Source of the DNA: Thiomonas bhubaneswarensis
Lineage (GTDB): Bacteria; Pseudomonadota; Gammaproteobacteria; Burkholderiales; Burkholderiaceae_C
Reading direction: 5' to 3'
DNA length: 64,000 bases
Assembly (NCBI RefSeq): GCF_001418255.1
Contig: NZ_LIPV01000003.1
Coordinates: 62,001-126,000, forward strand
Of this stretch, positions 37,434 to 47,127 are shown piece after piece. The notes beneath the pieces are model-generated. The model did no database searches and had not been told where the DNA came from. It saw only the letters and a list, made by a program, of their open reading frames with translations. Within the stretch, counting starts at the first letter, position 1. Every line of letters begins with the position of its first letter. A program made the position numbers and the translations under genes.

Positions 37434-38627
37434 ATGCAAACCCTGGTTCTCCGACTGCCGCCTCTGGCTTCCGCGCATCCCCTGCCGGAACTGGAGTATG
37501 TGCTGCTGGGCGCCAACGGCAAGCTGCAATCCGTCGGGCGCGAACAGGTGGCGCTGCTGCCGCGCGGGGCGCGGGTGATCGCCGTGGTCGATGCGCTCGA
37601 TGCCTCGGTCATGGCCGTGACGCTTCCGGCCATGCCTGCTTCGCGCTTGCAGGCCGCCTTGAGCGGCGCCCTCGAAGACCGTCTGCTGCAGGATGCCGGA
37701 GAACTCCATCTGGCCACAGGCCCGCTGGCCGAGGACGGCGCCGTGTCCTTGGCCTGCGCGGTGCCGAAGGCCGCCTTGGAGCAGGTCATCGCCGACCTGA
37801 CCCGGGCGGGCAAAGAACCCGAACAGATCGTGCCCGAAGCGGCGCTGCTCGCCCCGGGCGATGCCTTGCTGCAGACCTCCGCGCAGGGACCGCGCCTGCT
37901 GTGGCGCGACCTGCAGGGCGAAGCCGCCTGGCTGCCGCTCATCCTCGCGGCGGACGCCGCCGCGCCCCAGGCTCTGCCTTTGCCGGTCACGCCCGAGCAT
38001 CTCTGGGTGCAGGATCAGGCCCAGCCGCAGTTGAGCTGGCTCGATCTACCGCCCGAACTCACCCCGGCCACCCTCAACGATGCGGGATGGCTGGCGCGCG
38101 CCGCGCAATCGCCGTGGAACCTGCGGCAATTTGACCTCGCGCCCAAGCATGCGCTGTCGCGTGGTTGGGCGGGGGTGCGAGAACAACTCGGCACATCGGC
38201 CTGGCGCCGCGTGGGCGTGCTGTTGGGTCTGCTTGCTGCGGTTCAACTGGTGGGCATGAATGTCGCAGCGTTCAAGCTCTCGCGGCAGGAACACGCCTTG
38301 CAGCAAAGGCTCGATGTCACTGCGGCCGAAGCGCTGCCGGGCGTGCCGGCCATTCTCGATGCGAGGCTGCAGGTGCAGCGTGCGCTCAACGATGCGCGCC
38401 TGCGCACCGGTCGCCCCGGAGACGGTGACCTCGACGTGCTCATGGGCCGCGCCGTCGCTGTCGTGCCAACGGGCGTCGTGCCCACCGCCTTGAAATTCAG
38501 CCCAGGGCAATTGCAGCTCAGCCTGCCGGGCGACGCCGCGGCGCAGGCGGCGGCACGCTGCACGCCCGCCGGGCTGTCCTGCGTGGCCCAGGGCGATGTG
38601 TTGAGCGTGACGGGTGTCGTGCAATGA
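37434..38627 (+). CDS. gspL: Type II secretion inner-membrane protein L
   Basis: Bitopic platform protein that recruits the ATPase GspE. 397 residues. The cytoplasmic actin-like part runs to about residue 250 (LEYVLLGANGKLQSVGREQVALLPRGARVIAVV). One transmembrane helix follows near 265-285 (VGVLLGLLAAVQLVGMNVAAF). The periplasmic ferredoxin-like domain closes it. ATG at 37434 fits MQTLVLRLPP; the frame up to 37368 lies in the fold-back tail and was not used. It shares four bases with gspM. Confidence 0.9.
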   Translation: MQTLVLRLPPLASAHPLPELEYVLLGANGKLQSVGREQVALLPRGARVIAVVDALDASVMAVTLPAMPASRLQAALSGALEDRLLQDAGELHLATGPLAEDGAVSLACAVPKAALEQVIADLTRAGKEPEQIVPEAALLAPGDALLQTSAQGPRLLWRDLQGEAAWLPLILAADAAAPQALPLPVTPEHLWVQDQAQPQLSWLDLPPELTPATLNDAGWLARAAQSPWNLRQFDLAPKHALSRGWAGVREQLGTSAWRRVGVLLGLLAAVQLVGMNVAAFKLSRQEHALQQRLDVTAAEALPGVPAILDARLQVQRALNDARLRTGRPGDGDLDVLMGRAVAVVPTGVVPTALKFSPGQLQLSLPGDAAAQAAARCTPAGLSCVAQGDVLSVTGVVQ

Positions 38628-39181
38628 GCGCGCAGGGCGGTCGGGTGGCCTCGCTGTCGGCGCTCTGGTATCGCGGCCTGCCGCAGACCGTGGCATACAG
38701 CCGTCAGCGCTGGTCGCAGATGTCGGGCCGCGAGCGGGTGCTGATCGGCTCTGCCGCAGTGCTGGTCGTGGCGGCGCTGCTGTGGTGGCTGGCCATTCGT
38801 CCCGCCTGGCGCACGCTGCAGACCGCGCCGCAGCGCATCGTCAGTCTGCAACAGCAATTGCAGACCCTGCAGCGCGACGCGCAAGACATTGCCGCGTTGC
38901 GCAGTGCGCCATCGGTGCCTGCCTTCAACGGCGATCTGCAGGCGGCCATCGTGGCATGGTTCAAGCGCGTCGATGCGGGCGCCACGGTTCAGGCGCAGGT
39001 GTTGCCCGGTGAGGTGACGCTGCAGCTCGCATCGCTGCGACCGGCCACGCTGGCCGCGCTGGCGCAGACCGCGCGGCGCGACTGGTCGGCGCAGATCGAT
39101 AGCGCCGACCTCAAGCGCGGCGCAGGCGGCCTGTTCAGCGGCACGGTACATCTGTCGCGGCAAGGATCGGGTGGCGGATGA
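38624..39181 (+). CDS. gspM: Type II secretion inner-membrane protein M
   Basis: Partner of GspL in the inner-membrane platform, 185 residues. A short cytoplasmic N-terminus is followed by a transmembrane helix at about 38-57 (VLIGSAAVLVVAALLWWLAI) and a periplasmic GspM domain (IVSLQQQLQTLQRDAQDIAAL, coiled-coil-like). ATG overlaps the gspL stop by four bases. Confidence 0.88.
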   Translation: MSAQGGRVASLSALWYRGLPQTVAYSRQRWSQMSGRERVLIGSAAVLVVAALLWWLAIRPAWRTLQTAPQRIVSLQQQLQTLQRDAQDIAALRSAPSVPAFNGDLQAAIVAWFKRVDAGATVQAQVLPGEVTLQLASLRPATLAALAQTARRDWSAQIDSADLKRGAGGLFSGTVHLSRQGSGGG

Positions 39182-40090
39182 ATGGCTGGCGCAAACGTAT
39201 CTTCCTCGGCTCGCGCAGGGTCGTCTTCCGCAAAACGCCGCTCTGGCGCATCGTCGCGGGGCCGGTCGTCGTCGCGCAAGCCAAACCGGCGCATGTTCCA
39301 TCGGCGCTGGCTGTGGCTGGCCGCGTTTCTGGGCGCGCTTTGGGCCTTGTTGTGGCAGGCCCCGGCCAGCTGGCTGAGCGCGGTGGTGTGGCGGGCCAGC
39401 GGCCAGCACCTGCTGCTGGCGCAGGCGCAGGGCACTTGGCGCGACGGGTCGGCACTGCTGGTGCTCGAGGGCGGGGCGGGCAGCCGCGGCGCGACCGCGC
39501 TGCCGGGCATGCTGCACTGGACGATCGGTCTGAGCCAGCTCTGGCGCGGCGAGCTCCGGGCGCGGATCGACTGGCCCACGGTGTCCCCGCAGGCGCTGCA
39601 GGTGGATGCGCGGCTCGGTCTGTCGCAGAGCGCCGTGGCCTTGCGCCCCGCAGGCGACGGGCCGGACGCACCCTGGCAGGGCGCTCTGCCTCTGGCGGTG
39701 CTGGAGGGCCTTGGCACGCCCTGGAACACCGTTGCGTTGCAGGGACAGGCGCAATTTACCCTGCGTGGCCTGCACCTAGAATCGGTGGCAGGGCGCACCC
39801 GGCTCGGCGGGCAGATCCAGATCGATCTGCCCGATGTGGCATCGCGGCTGAGTGTGGTGGCGCCGATCGGCAGTTATACCCTCAGCATCACCGGTCAGGG
39901 GGCCGACGCGCAGGTGAGCTTGCGCAGCAGCAAAGGGCCTTTGCTGCTGGAGGGCAAGGGCGCCTGGAACGGCCAGGCGCTGCAGTTTCTGGGCACCGGC
40001 CGGGCGACGCCGGGCAACGAGGCGGCCATGGCCAATCTGCTTTCGCTGCTCGGGCGGCGCGAGGGCGACCATGTCCAGATTGCGCTGTGA
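39182..40090 (+). CDS. gspN: Type II secretion protein N
   Basis: GspN family, thought to help outer-membrane or platform assembly. 302 residues with a Ser/Arg-rich start (MAGANVSSSARAGSSSAKRR...), then a transmembrane helix (WLWLAAFLGALWALLWQAP, about residues 44-62) and a beta-rich periplasmic part, with VALQGQAQFTLRGLHLESVAG. The serine/arginine tail may not be translated: ATG 39293 (MFHRR) gives a more usual GspN length. The upstream start lies one base after the gspM stop. Confidence 0.8.
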   Translation: MAGANVSSSARAGSSSAKRRSGASSRGRSSSRKPNRRMFHRRWLWLAAFLGALWALLWQAPASWLSAVVWRASGQHLLLAQAQGTWRDGSALLVLEGGAGSRGATALPGMLHWTIGLSQLWRGELRARIDWPTVSPQALQVDARLGLSQSAVALRPAGDGPDAPWQGALPLAVLEGLGTPWNTVALQGQAQFTLRGLHLESVAGRTRLGGQIQIDLPDVASRLSVVAPIGSYTLSITGQGADAQVSLRSSKGPLLLEGKGAWNGQALQFLGTGRATPGNEAAMANLLSLLGRREGDHVQIAL

Positions 40091-40144
40091 AGACGCTGGC
40101 GTCTCGATAGTCCTGGAAGATCACAAGAATCAAGGAACGCTGCG

Positions 40145-42775
40145 ATGCATCCATACCCCACAGCCCGATCCAACGACAGCCGCTTCAGCCGCCGTCTGCT
40201 GGCGCTGCTGCTCGTCCCTCTCCTGACACTGCAGCCGGTGATGGCCCAGGCGCCTTCGCCCTCGGGCACCGCTGGCGAAGCCAAGCGCAGCGCCAACGGC
40301 GATCTGACCATCAATCTGGTGAACGCCGACATCGCCAGCGCGGTGCAGGCCGTGGCGGCGGCGACCGGACGCAATTTCATCGTCGACCCGCGGGTGAAGG
40401 GCCAGGTCACCATCCAGTTCGAAAAGCCGGTGCCGCCGCAGAAGGTCTTTCAGGCGCTGCTCACGCAGTTGCGTCTGGCGGGTTTCGCCGTGGTGGAGCA
40501 TGACGGCGTCTTTCAGGTCGTGCCCGAGGCGGACGCCAAGCTGCAGAGCGGGCCCGTGGGCGTCGGACTGGCGCCTTCGCATATTCCCGGACGTGGCGAT
40601 CAGGTGGTGACGCAGATCTTCCAGCTGCGCAACGCCTCGGCCAGCAGTCTGCTGCCGGTGCTGCGGCCGCTGATCTCGCCCAACAACACCATCAACGTCA
40701 GCCCCTCGGGCAATGCCCTGGTCGTGACCGACTATGCCGACAATCTCAAGCGCATCGCCCGCATCATCGCCGCGCTGGACGTGCCCACCGGCACCGAAGT
40801 CACGGTCGTGCCGCTGACCTATGCCGTGGCCAGCGACCTGGCGCCCACGCTGCAAAAGCTCATCGACATGCAGACGGTCAATGCGGCCACACCCGGCGCG
40901 CCCGGAGCGCAGGCGGCCATTGCCAGCAGCGGTGCGATGCGCGCCGTCATCCTGCCGGAAAACGCCAGCAATTCGCTGATCGTGCGCGCGACCAACGGGG
41001 CGCAGCTGGCGGAGATCGAGCAGATGATCCGCCGTCTGGATCGTCCGCAGAACGATCAGGACAACATTCATGTGGTGTATCTGCGCAATGCCAACGCCAC
41101 CGACCTCGCCCGCACTCTGCGCGGCGTGCTGGCGGCGCAGGGCTCGGGCGGCGCCACGAGTGGGGCGTCGCAGACCAAGACCTTCGGCAACGAGCAAAAC
41201 CAGGGCGTGGGCAACAACCCGTCGGCGTCGTCCGGCAGCGGTTCGTCCAGCACCACCAGCCCGGGTCTGGGGCAGGCCCCGGAATTCGCCGCCACCGCCA
41301 GCGACGGCACGGTCAACCTGCCTCAAGGCGGCACGGTGTATGCCGACAATGCGCTCAATGCCCTGATCATCAACGCTCCGCAGCCCGTTTACATGCAGTT
41401 GCGCCGGGTGATCGAGCGGCTCGACGTGCGCCGGGCGCAGGTCTATGTCGAGGCGCTGATTGCGGAGGTCGATGCCAACAAGGCGGCGCAGCTCGGCATT
41501 CAGTGGCAGTCCATCGCCGCCAGTGCGGGCAACAACAACGCGGTGGTCGGCGGCACCAACTTCGGCACCGGCGGCAGCAACATCATCAATCTGCAGGCCG
41601 GACTGTCCAGCGGCGGCAGCGCCGCGGGCACGGCCATCGCCAACGGCACGCTGAACATCCCCAACGGCCTGAACATCGGCGTGCTGCACAACTTCGCCGG
41701 CGTGGTCACGCTTGGCCTGCTGGCCAATTTCCTGCAGACGCACGACGGCGCCAACATCCTCTCGGCGCCCAATCTCATGACGCTGGACAACGAAGAGGCC
41801 AAGATCGTCGTCGGCCAGAACGTGCCCTTCATCACCGGCCAGTATGCGCAGACCGGCTCCACCGCCACGGTCACGCCGTTTCAGACCATCGAGCGCAAGG
41901 ACGTGGGCCTGACGCTGAAGGTGCGGCCGCAGATCACCGCAGGCGGTGCGATCAAGATGGACGTCTATCAGGAGGTGTCGAGCATTTCCAGCCAGTCCAA
42001 CACCGCGGGCATCATCACCAACAAGCGCTCCATCCAGACCGCCGTGCTGGTCAACGATGGCCAGACCATCGTGCTCGGCGGGCTGATGCAGGACAACGTG
42101 AGCGAGAACAACAGCAAGATTCCCGGCCTGGGCGACATCCCGGGTCTGGGCGCGCTGTTCCGCTCCAACTCGCGCACCGCGACCAAGACCGATCTGATGG
42201 TGTTCCTGCGGCCCATCGTGGTGCGCACCGAAAGCCAGGGCAACATCCTGAGCCAGCAGCGCTACGACACCATGCGCAGTCTGCAGGGCTCTGCGCAACT
42301 GCCCGCACAGTTTGGCATGCCCGACATGCCCGGCCCGGTGATGCCGTCGCTGACTGACGATGCGGGTGGACTGCCCGCAGGCGCTTCCGCACCCGGCAGC
42401 ACGTCGGCCCCGCCTTCGGCTTCGGCGGCGACCCTGGGCAGCGGTGGAGCGGCCGCATCCAATGCGCTGCAGAGTCTGCAGGCCCGTGCCCAGAACGGTG
42501 TCACCGAAGTTGACATCGGCTTCGCCCAGCCTCTGGCGGCGCCGCCCACGGCGTTCACTCTGAACGACCCTATCCGTCTTGTGCTCGACTTCCAGGGAGC
42601 ACATTCCCTGCTCAGCAGCAAGGCGCAGTCGTTCGATCTCGGGCCGCTGCAGTCCGCCATGGTGATGGACGGTCAGGGCAAGACCCGGGTGATCCTGAAC
42701 CTGGGCCAGACCACGCGCTACGCCACCGAAGTGCGAGGCAGGCAACTGCGCGTCACCCTCACGCCGCAGAACTGA
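40145..42775 (+). CDS. gspD: Type II secretion secretin D with C-terminal AMIN-like extension
   Basis: The outer-membrane secretin pore, 876 residues, longer than the usual ~650-780. A signal peptide (about 17-37, [19 protein letters not shown]) precedes the N0 domain ([20 protein letters not shown]) and three N1-N3 repeats ([20 protein letters not shown]). The secretin domain runs from [22 protein letters not shown] to [13 protein letters not shown] near 695. A Gly/Ser/Ala/Pro linker follows, then about 100 residues that look like an AMIN domain (see findings). No lipobox is seen, so a GspS-like pilotin may be needed. Confidence 0.93.
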   Translation: MHPYPTARSNDSRFSRRLLALLLVPLLTLQPVMAQAPSPSGTAGEAKRSANGDLTINLVNADIASAVQAVAAATGRNFIVDPRVKGQVTIQFEKPVPPQKVFQALLTQLRLAGFAVVEHDGVFQVVPEADAKLQSGPVGVGLAPSHIPGRGDQVVTQIFQLRNASASSLLPVLRPLISPNNTINVSPSGNALVVTDYADNLKRIARIIAALDVPTGTEVTVVPLTYAVASDLAPTLQKLIDMQTVNAATPGAPGAQAAIASSGAMRAVILPENASNSLIVRATNGAQLAEIEQMIRRLDRPQNDQDNIHVVYLRNANATDLARTLRGVLAAQGSGGATSGASQTKTFGNEQNQGVGNNPSASSGSGSSSTTSPGLGQAPEFAATASDGTVNLPQGGTVYADNALNALIINAPQPVYMQLRRVIERLDVRRAQVYVEALIAEVDANKAAQLGIQWQSIAASAGNNNAVVGGTNFGTGGSNIINLQAGLSSGGSAAGTAIANGTLNIPNGLNIGVLHNFAGVVTLGLLANFLQTHDGANILSAPNLMTLDNEEAKIVVGQNVPFITGQYAQTGSTATVTPFQTIERKDVGLTLKVRPQITAGGAIKMDVYQEVSSISSQSNTAGIITNKRSIQTAVLVNDGQTIVLGGLMQDNVSENNSKIPGLGDIPGLGALFRSNSRTATKTDLMVFLRPIVVRTESQGNILSQQRYDTMRSLQGSAQLPAQFGMPDMPGPVMPSLTDDAGGLPAGASAPGSTSAPPSASAATLGSGGAAASNALQSLQARAQNGVTEVDIGFAQPLAAPPTAFTLNDPIRLVLDFQGAHSLLSSKAQSFDLGPLQSAMVMDGQGKTRVILNLGQTTRYATEVRGRQLRVTLTPQN

Positions 42776-42786
42776 GAAGCCTGCCC

Positions 42787-44211
42787 ATGTCCACGCGTCA
42801 TCCCTTGCCCTACACCTTCTGCCGCGATCAGGCGGTGCTGGCCGAAGACGACGGTCAGGGCGTCGAGCTCTGGATGTGCGAAGACACCCGGCCCGCCGCG
42901 CTGACCGAGGTGCAGCGTCAGCATGTGCTGCGCGCGGTGCATCGCACCAGTGCCGAAGACCTGCAGGCGCGCATCGGCGCCGCCTACGCCGCACGCGATG
43001 GCAGCGCGGCGGCGGTCATCAGCGAGGTCGAGGGCGACGTCGATCTCGGTCGGCTCATGCAGGACATCCCGGCCGTGGAGGATCTGCTCGAAGCCGCCGA
43101 CGACGCCCCCATCATCCGCATGCTCAACGTGCTGTTCACCCAGGCGGCACGCGAGGGGGCTTCCGATATTCACATCGAGCCTTACGAGACCTCGTCGGTG
43201 GTGCGGTTTCGCGTGGATGGCACGCTGCGCGAAGTGGTGCGGCCGAACAAGGCCCTGCATGGGGCGCTGATTTCTCGCATCAAGATTCTGTCCCAGCTCG
43301 ACATCGCCGAAAAGCGCCTGCCGCAGGATGGCCGCATCGCCCTGCGCATCGGTGGCCGCACCCTCGATGTGCGCGTGTCCACCCTGCCTTGCGCGCATGG
43401 CGAACGCGCCGTGCTGCGCCTGCTCGACAAATCGGCGGCGCGGCTGAACCTGCGTGCCGTGGGCATGGCGCCCGACATGCTCGACCATTTCGACGCGCTC
43501 ATACGGGCGCCGCACGGCATCCTTCTGGTCACCGGCCCGACTGGCAGCGGCAAGACCACCACGCTGTATTCCGCGCTGACCCGGCTCGACGCCAGCACCA
43601 CCAGCATCATGACGGTGGAAGACCCGATCGAGTACGACCTGCCCGGCATCGGCCAGACGCAGGTCAACGCCCGCATCGACCTCAGCTTCGCCCGCGCCCT
43701 GCGCGCCATCCTGCGGCAAGACCCCGACGTGGTGATGATCGGCGAAATCCGCGACTTCGAGACCGCGCAGATCGCCATCCAGGCCTCGCTCACTGGCCAC
43801 CTGGTGCTCGCCACCCTGCATACCAACGACTCGATATCTGCCGTCACCCGCCTGACCGACATGGGCGTCGAGCCCTTTCTGCTGGCCTCCTCGTTGCTGG
43901 GCGTGCTGGCGCAGCGTCTGGTGCGCCAGCTCTGCCCCGCCTGCAAGGTGCCCGCACCCGACGGTCAGGGCTTCGCGCCCGTGGGCTGTCCGGTCTGCAA
44001 CCACACCGGCTACACCGGCCGCACCGGGGTGTTCGAGCTTTTCGAGATCGACGACGCCTTGCGCGCCGCCGTTCACGAACGTGCCTCCGAGGCCGAATTG
44101 CGGCGTCTGGCCCAGGCCGCCGGGATGCGCAACATGCGCCAGGACGGCCAGCGCTACATCGACAGCGGCATCACCAGCCTGACAGAATTGCTGCGCGTCA
44201 CCCGCGACTGA
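42787..44211 (+). CDS. gspE: Type II secretion ATPase E
   Basis: Cytoplasmic motor ATPase, 474 residues. The N-terminal domain ends near 100. The Walker A motif is [10 protein letters not shown] (250-259), with the Asp box VEDPIEYDL (277-285) and Walker [11 protein letters not shown] (314-323); HTNDSISAV is the His box. The zinc-binding tetracysteine motif is C383, C386, C401, C404 in CPAC...CPVC. All catalytic parts are intact. The gene follows gspD by 11 bases. Confidence 0.96.
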   Translation: MSTRHPLPYTFCRDQAVLAEDDGQGVELWMCEDTRPAALTEVQRQHVLRAVHRTSAEDLQARIGAAYAARDGSAAAVISEVEGDVDLGRLMQDIPAVEDLLEAADDAPIIRMLNVLFTQAAREGASDIHIEPYETSSVVRFRVDGTLREVVRPNKALHGALISRIKILSQLDIAEKRLPQDGRIALRIGGRTLDVRVSTLPCAHGERAVLRLLDKSAARLNLRAVGMAPDMLDHFDALIRAPHGILLVTGPTGSGKTTTLYSALTRLDASTTSIMTVEDPIEYDLPGIGQTQVNARIDLSFARALRAILRQDPDVVMIGEIRDFETAQIAIQASLTGHLVLATLHTNDSISAVTRLTDMGVEPFLLASSLLGVLAQRLVRQLCPACKVPAPDGQGFAPVGCPVCNHTGYTGRTGVFELFEIDDALRAAVHERASEAELRRLAQAAGMRNMRQDGQRYIDSGITSLTELLRVTRD

Positions 44212-44239
44212 ACATTCCGACGATCGGTTCCGCTCCGCC

Positions 44240-45454
44240 ATGCCCGCCTACCGCTTCACCGCCCTGGACGCCGCCGGAGCCGAGCAGTCCGGCGTGCTCG
44301 AATCCGACAGCGCCCGCGGTGCCCGCACCCTGCTGCGCAGCCGCGGGCTCATCCCGCTGCAGGTCGAAGGCATCCACGAAGAAGCCGCCCAGGCTGGCGG
44401 GCGGCGGTTTGCCCGCAGAGTCTTCAACCATCAGGAGCGCACCCTGTTCACCCGCCAGCTTGCGGGTCTGCTGGTCTCGGGTCTGCCGGTGGAGAAGGCC
44501 CTGGCCGCCCTGGCGGAAGATGCCGACCGCGCCGAGGTCGGCAATCTGCTGTCCAGTCTGAAGAGCGAAGTGTCGGCGGGCCACAGTCTGGGCGCGGCGC
44601 TGGCGCAGTATCCGCGTGAATTCACGCCGATCTATCGCGCCCTGGTGAGTGCCGGTGAAGACAGCGGCGACCTCGGCTTGGTGATGGAGCGCCTGGCCGA
44701 CTATCTCGAAGACCGGCAGGCCTTGCGCGGCAAGATGGTGCAGGCCTTCGCCTATCCGGCCATCGTGGTGCTGGTGGCCGTCACGGTGGTGGTGCTGCTG
44801 CTGACCTATGTCGTGCCGCAGGTCGTCGGCGTGTTTCAGGGCGCGCACCAAAAGCTGCCCCTGCTGACCGTCGGCCTGATCGCGGTGTCCGATTTTCTGC
44901 GCGCCTGGGGTTGGCTGATCCTGATCGTGCTGGTCATCGGCGGGATCGTGTTCGCCCAGGCCATGAAGTTGCCCGGGCCTAGACTGGCCTTCGACGGTCT
45001 GCTGTTGCGCAGCCCCCTGTTCGGGCGTCTGGTGCGCGGTCTCAACACCGCCCGCTTCGCCAGCACCCTGGGCATACTCAGCGCGGCCGGTGTGCCCATT
45101 CTGCGCGCCCTGCAGGCCGCCGCCGACACGCTGAGCAACAGCCTGCTGAAAGCCGACGCGGAAGAGGCCATCGCCCTGGTGCGCGAAGGTGCCTCGCTGG
45201 CGCAGTCGCTGGCGCTGCACAAACGCTTCCCGCCCGTGCTCATCACCTTCATCCGTTTGGGCGAGCAGACCGGCACGCTGCCGCAGATGCTCGACCGTGC
45301 CGCTGTGCAGCATGCGCAGGAAGTGCAGCGGCGCGCCATGACCCTGACCACCATTCTCGAGCCGTTGCTCATCCTGGTGATGGGCGGCATGGTGCTGCTC
45401 ATCGTGCTCGCGGTGATGATGCCCATCATCCAGATGAACAATCTCGTCAAATAA
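44240..45454 (+). CDS. gspF: Type II secretion inner-membrane protein F
   Basis: The polytopic platform protein at the core of the inner-membrane complex. 404 residues with two T2SSF domains: RQLAGLLVSGLPVEKALAALAE and ALVSAGEDSGDLGLVMERLADYLE in the first, NTARFASTLGILSAAGVPILRALQAAAD in the second. Three hydrophobic stretches are at about 170-192, 220-242 and 375-397. Last gene of the gsp cluster; the 5'-nucleotidase gene starts four bases after the stop, suggesting read-through transcription. Confidence 0.95.
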   Translation: MPAYRFTALDAAGAEQSGVLESDSARGARTLLRSRGLIPLQVEGIHEEAAQAGGRRFARRVFNHQERTLFTRQLAGLLVSGLPVEKALAALAEDADRAEVGNLLSSLKSEVSAGHSLGAALAQYPREFTPIYRALVSAGEDSGDLGLVMERLADYLEDRQALRGKMVQAFAYPAIVVLVAVTVVVLLLTYVVPQVVGVFQGAHQKLPLLTVGLIAVSDFLRAWGWLILIVLVIGGIVFAQAMKLPGPRLAFDGLLLRSPLFGRLVRGLNTARFASTLGILSAAGVPILRALQAAADTLSNSLLKADAEEAIALVREGASLAQSLALHKRFPPVLITFIRLGEQTGTLPQMLDRAAVQHAQEVQRRAMTLTTILEPLLILVMGGMVLLIVLAVMMPIIQMNNLVK

Positions 45455-45458
45455 GCCG

Positions 45459-46373
45459 ATGCCTGCTGATCTGAACGACCGCCTGGTCGTGGCGATTTCC
45501 TCCCGCGCCCTGTTCGATTTCGAGGAGGAGAACCGCGTGTTCGAGCAGGCCGATGACGCGTCCTACATGCAGTTGCAGCTCGATCGGCTGGAGCGTCCCG
45601 CACAACCTGGCGTGGCGTTTCAGCTGGTGCGCAAACTGCTGGGGTTCAACACCAGCGATGCGCAGCGCGACCGAGTCGAAGTGGTGCTGCTGTCGCGCAA
45701 CGACCCGGTGTCCGGGCTGCGGGTGTTCCATTCGGCCAAGCACCACGGCACCGCCATCGAGCGTGGCGTGTTCACACGCGGGCGGGCGCCTTATCAATAC
45801 CTGCAGGCGTTGCAGGCCAATCTGTTTCTCTCGGCCGAACCGGACGATGTGCGTGCCGCCCTGCATGCCGGTTATCCCGCGGCGCAGGTCTATCCCGACT
45901 CGGCCCGCGCGTCCGAGGCCCATCCCGAAGAAGTGCGCATTGCCTTCGACGGCGATGCAGTGTTGTTTTCCGACGAGGCCGAGCGCGTTTTCCAGGCCGA
46001 GGGCCTGCCCGCTTTCCAGCAACACGAGGCCCGCAAGGCCGCTTTGCCACTGCCTCCCGGACCCTTCAAGCCCCTGCTCGAAGCGCTGCACCGCCTGCAG
46101 CGCGCCAGCGCCGATGGCTCCACGCCCATGCGCCTGCGCACCGCGCTGGTCACGGCGCGCAGTGCCCCGGCGCACGAGCGTGCCGTCCGCACCCTGATGC
46201 ACTGGAACATCGCCGTCGATGAAGCCATGTTTCTCGGCGGTCTGGACAAAGGGCCGTTCCTGCGCGAATTCCAGCCCGACTTCTTCTTCGACGACCAGGC
46301 CGGTCATGTGCAATCGGCCTCGCGCCATGTGCCCGCGGGGCAGGTTCATGCCGAAGTCACGCGCAGGAAATGA
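45459..46373 (+). CDS. Cytosolic 5'-nucleotidase (5-nucleotidase family)
   Basis: A 304-residue protein of the PF06189-type 5'-nucleotidase family, related to eukaryotic cN-I. It hydrolyses nucleoside monophosphates. The beginning LVVAISSRALFDFEEENRVFE holds the HAD-like motif position where Asp would be expected. RVEVVLLSRNDPVSGLRVF, IAFDGDAVLFSDEAE, RTALVTARSAPAHERAVRTL and FLGGLDKGPFL are the other family motifs. It lies four bases from gspF; no functional link to secretion is known. Confidence 0.87.
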   Translation: MPADLNDRLVVAISSRALFDFEEENRVFEQADDASYMQLQLDRLERPAQPGVAFQLVRKLLGFNTSDAQRDRVEVVLLSRNDPVSGLRVFHSAKHHGTAIERGVFTRGRAPYQYLQALQANLFLSAEPDDVRAALHAGYPAAQVYPDSARASEAHPEEVRIAFDGDAVLFSDEAERVFQAEGLPAFQQHEARKAALPLPPGPFKPLLEALHRLQRASADGSTPMRLRTALVTARSAPAHERAVRTLMHWNIAVDEAMFLGGLDKGPFLREFQPDFFFDDQAGHVQSASRHVPAGQVHAEVTRRK

Positions 46374-46383
46374 GCCCACCCCA

Positions 46384-46445
46384 AAAACCTTCGCGTCGCT
46401 CGGTTCTCCCCTCAAGGGGCGAGAGACTCTTGGGACGGCCCGGCG
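46384..46445 (+). repeat. Dispersed Burkholderiales-type repeat fragment
   Basis: Intergenic, 10 bases after the 5'-nucleotidase stop. It has the palindrome CCCCTCAAGGGG (46408-46419), then CTTGGGACGGCCCGGCG (46429-46445). The 13-base CTTGGGACGGCCC matches the sense strand of the phzF insert. Similar sequence recurs in intergenic regions of Burkholderiales (from memory, not searched here). Confidence 0.6.
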
Positions 46446-46552
46446 AGTTTCTTGAGAGGTGGCTCAGCCCAGTCGACGGCTGAAAAAATGTGGCCGCGCC
46501 TCTACCATGCAAACCTTCGTCATTCGCTGACTACATCCCGAAGGAGACTCGC

Positions 46553-47050
46553 ATGGCCACCACCCATCTGCATGGCAACCCCGTTCCCACCAGCGGTGAA
46601 TTGCCTGCCAAAGGCAGCAAAGCCCCCGATTTCCGCCTGACCGACAAAGACCTGGCCGACCGCACTCTGGCCGACTTCGCGGGCAAGCGCAAGGTGCTCA
46701 ACATCTTCCCGTCCATCGACACCCCCACCTGCGCCCAGTCGGTGCGCACCTTCAACGCACGTGCCAGCGACAAGCCCGATACCGTGGTGCTGTGCATTTC
46801 CGCCGACTTGCCGTTCGCTCAGGCCCGTTTCTGCGGTGCGGAGGGTCTGGACAAGGTGGTCAATCTGTCGGAAATGCGTGACCGCAGCTTCGCCCAGGCC
46901 TATGGCGTGGGCATTGCAGCTGGCCCGCTCGCCGGGCTTTGCGCCCGCGCCGTGGTGGTGCTCGACAAGGACAACACCGTGCTGCATACCGAGCTGGTGA
47001 ATGAAATCGCCCACGAACCCAACTACGACGCGGCATTGGCAGCGTTGTAA
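46553..47050 (+). CDS. tpx: Thiol peroxidase
   Basis: Atypical two-cysteine peroxiredoxin that reduces hydroperoxides with thioredoxin. 165 residues. The peroxidatic cysteine is in [16 protein letters not shown] and the resolving cysteine in [37 protein letters not shown] is the typical start. AAGGAG precedes the ATG at 46553; the longer frame from 46490 was rejected. Confidence 0.95.
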   Translation: MATTHLHGNPVPTSGELPAKGSKAPDFRLTDKDLADRTLADFAGKRKVLNIFPSIDTPTCAQSVRTFNARASDKPDTVVLCISADLPFAQARFCGAEGLDKVVNLSEMRDRSFAQAYGVGIAAGPLAGLCARAVVVLDKDNTVLHTELVNEIAHEPNYDAALAAL

Positions 47051-47127
47051 GGCAGCAGACTCCGCGCAGCGGGTGTCCGCCGCGGAGTTTCTAGAATCAT
47101 CCCTTTACCTCCCGGAGACAACACATC

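Noticed and set aside
39178-40110. A second plus-strand frame over gspN, offset by one base
   Set aside because: The alternative frame is Arg/Gly/Ala-rich without a membrane helix; the 39182 frame has the GspN helix and beta-rich body.
40130-42994. A 954-codon minus-strand frame
   Set aside because: Antisense to gspD; Gly/Arg/Ala/Gln-rich with no domain.
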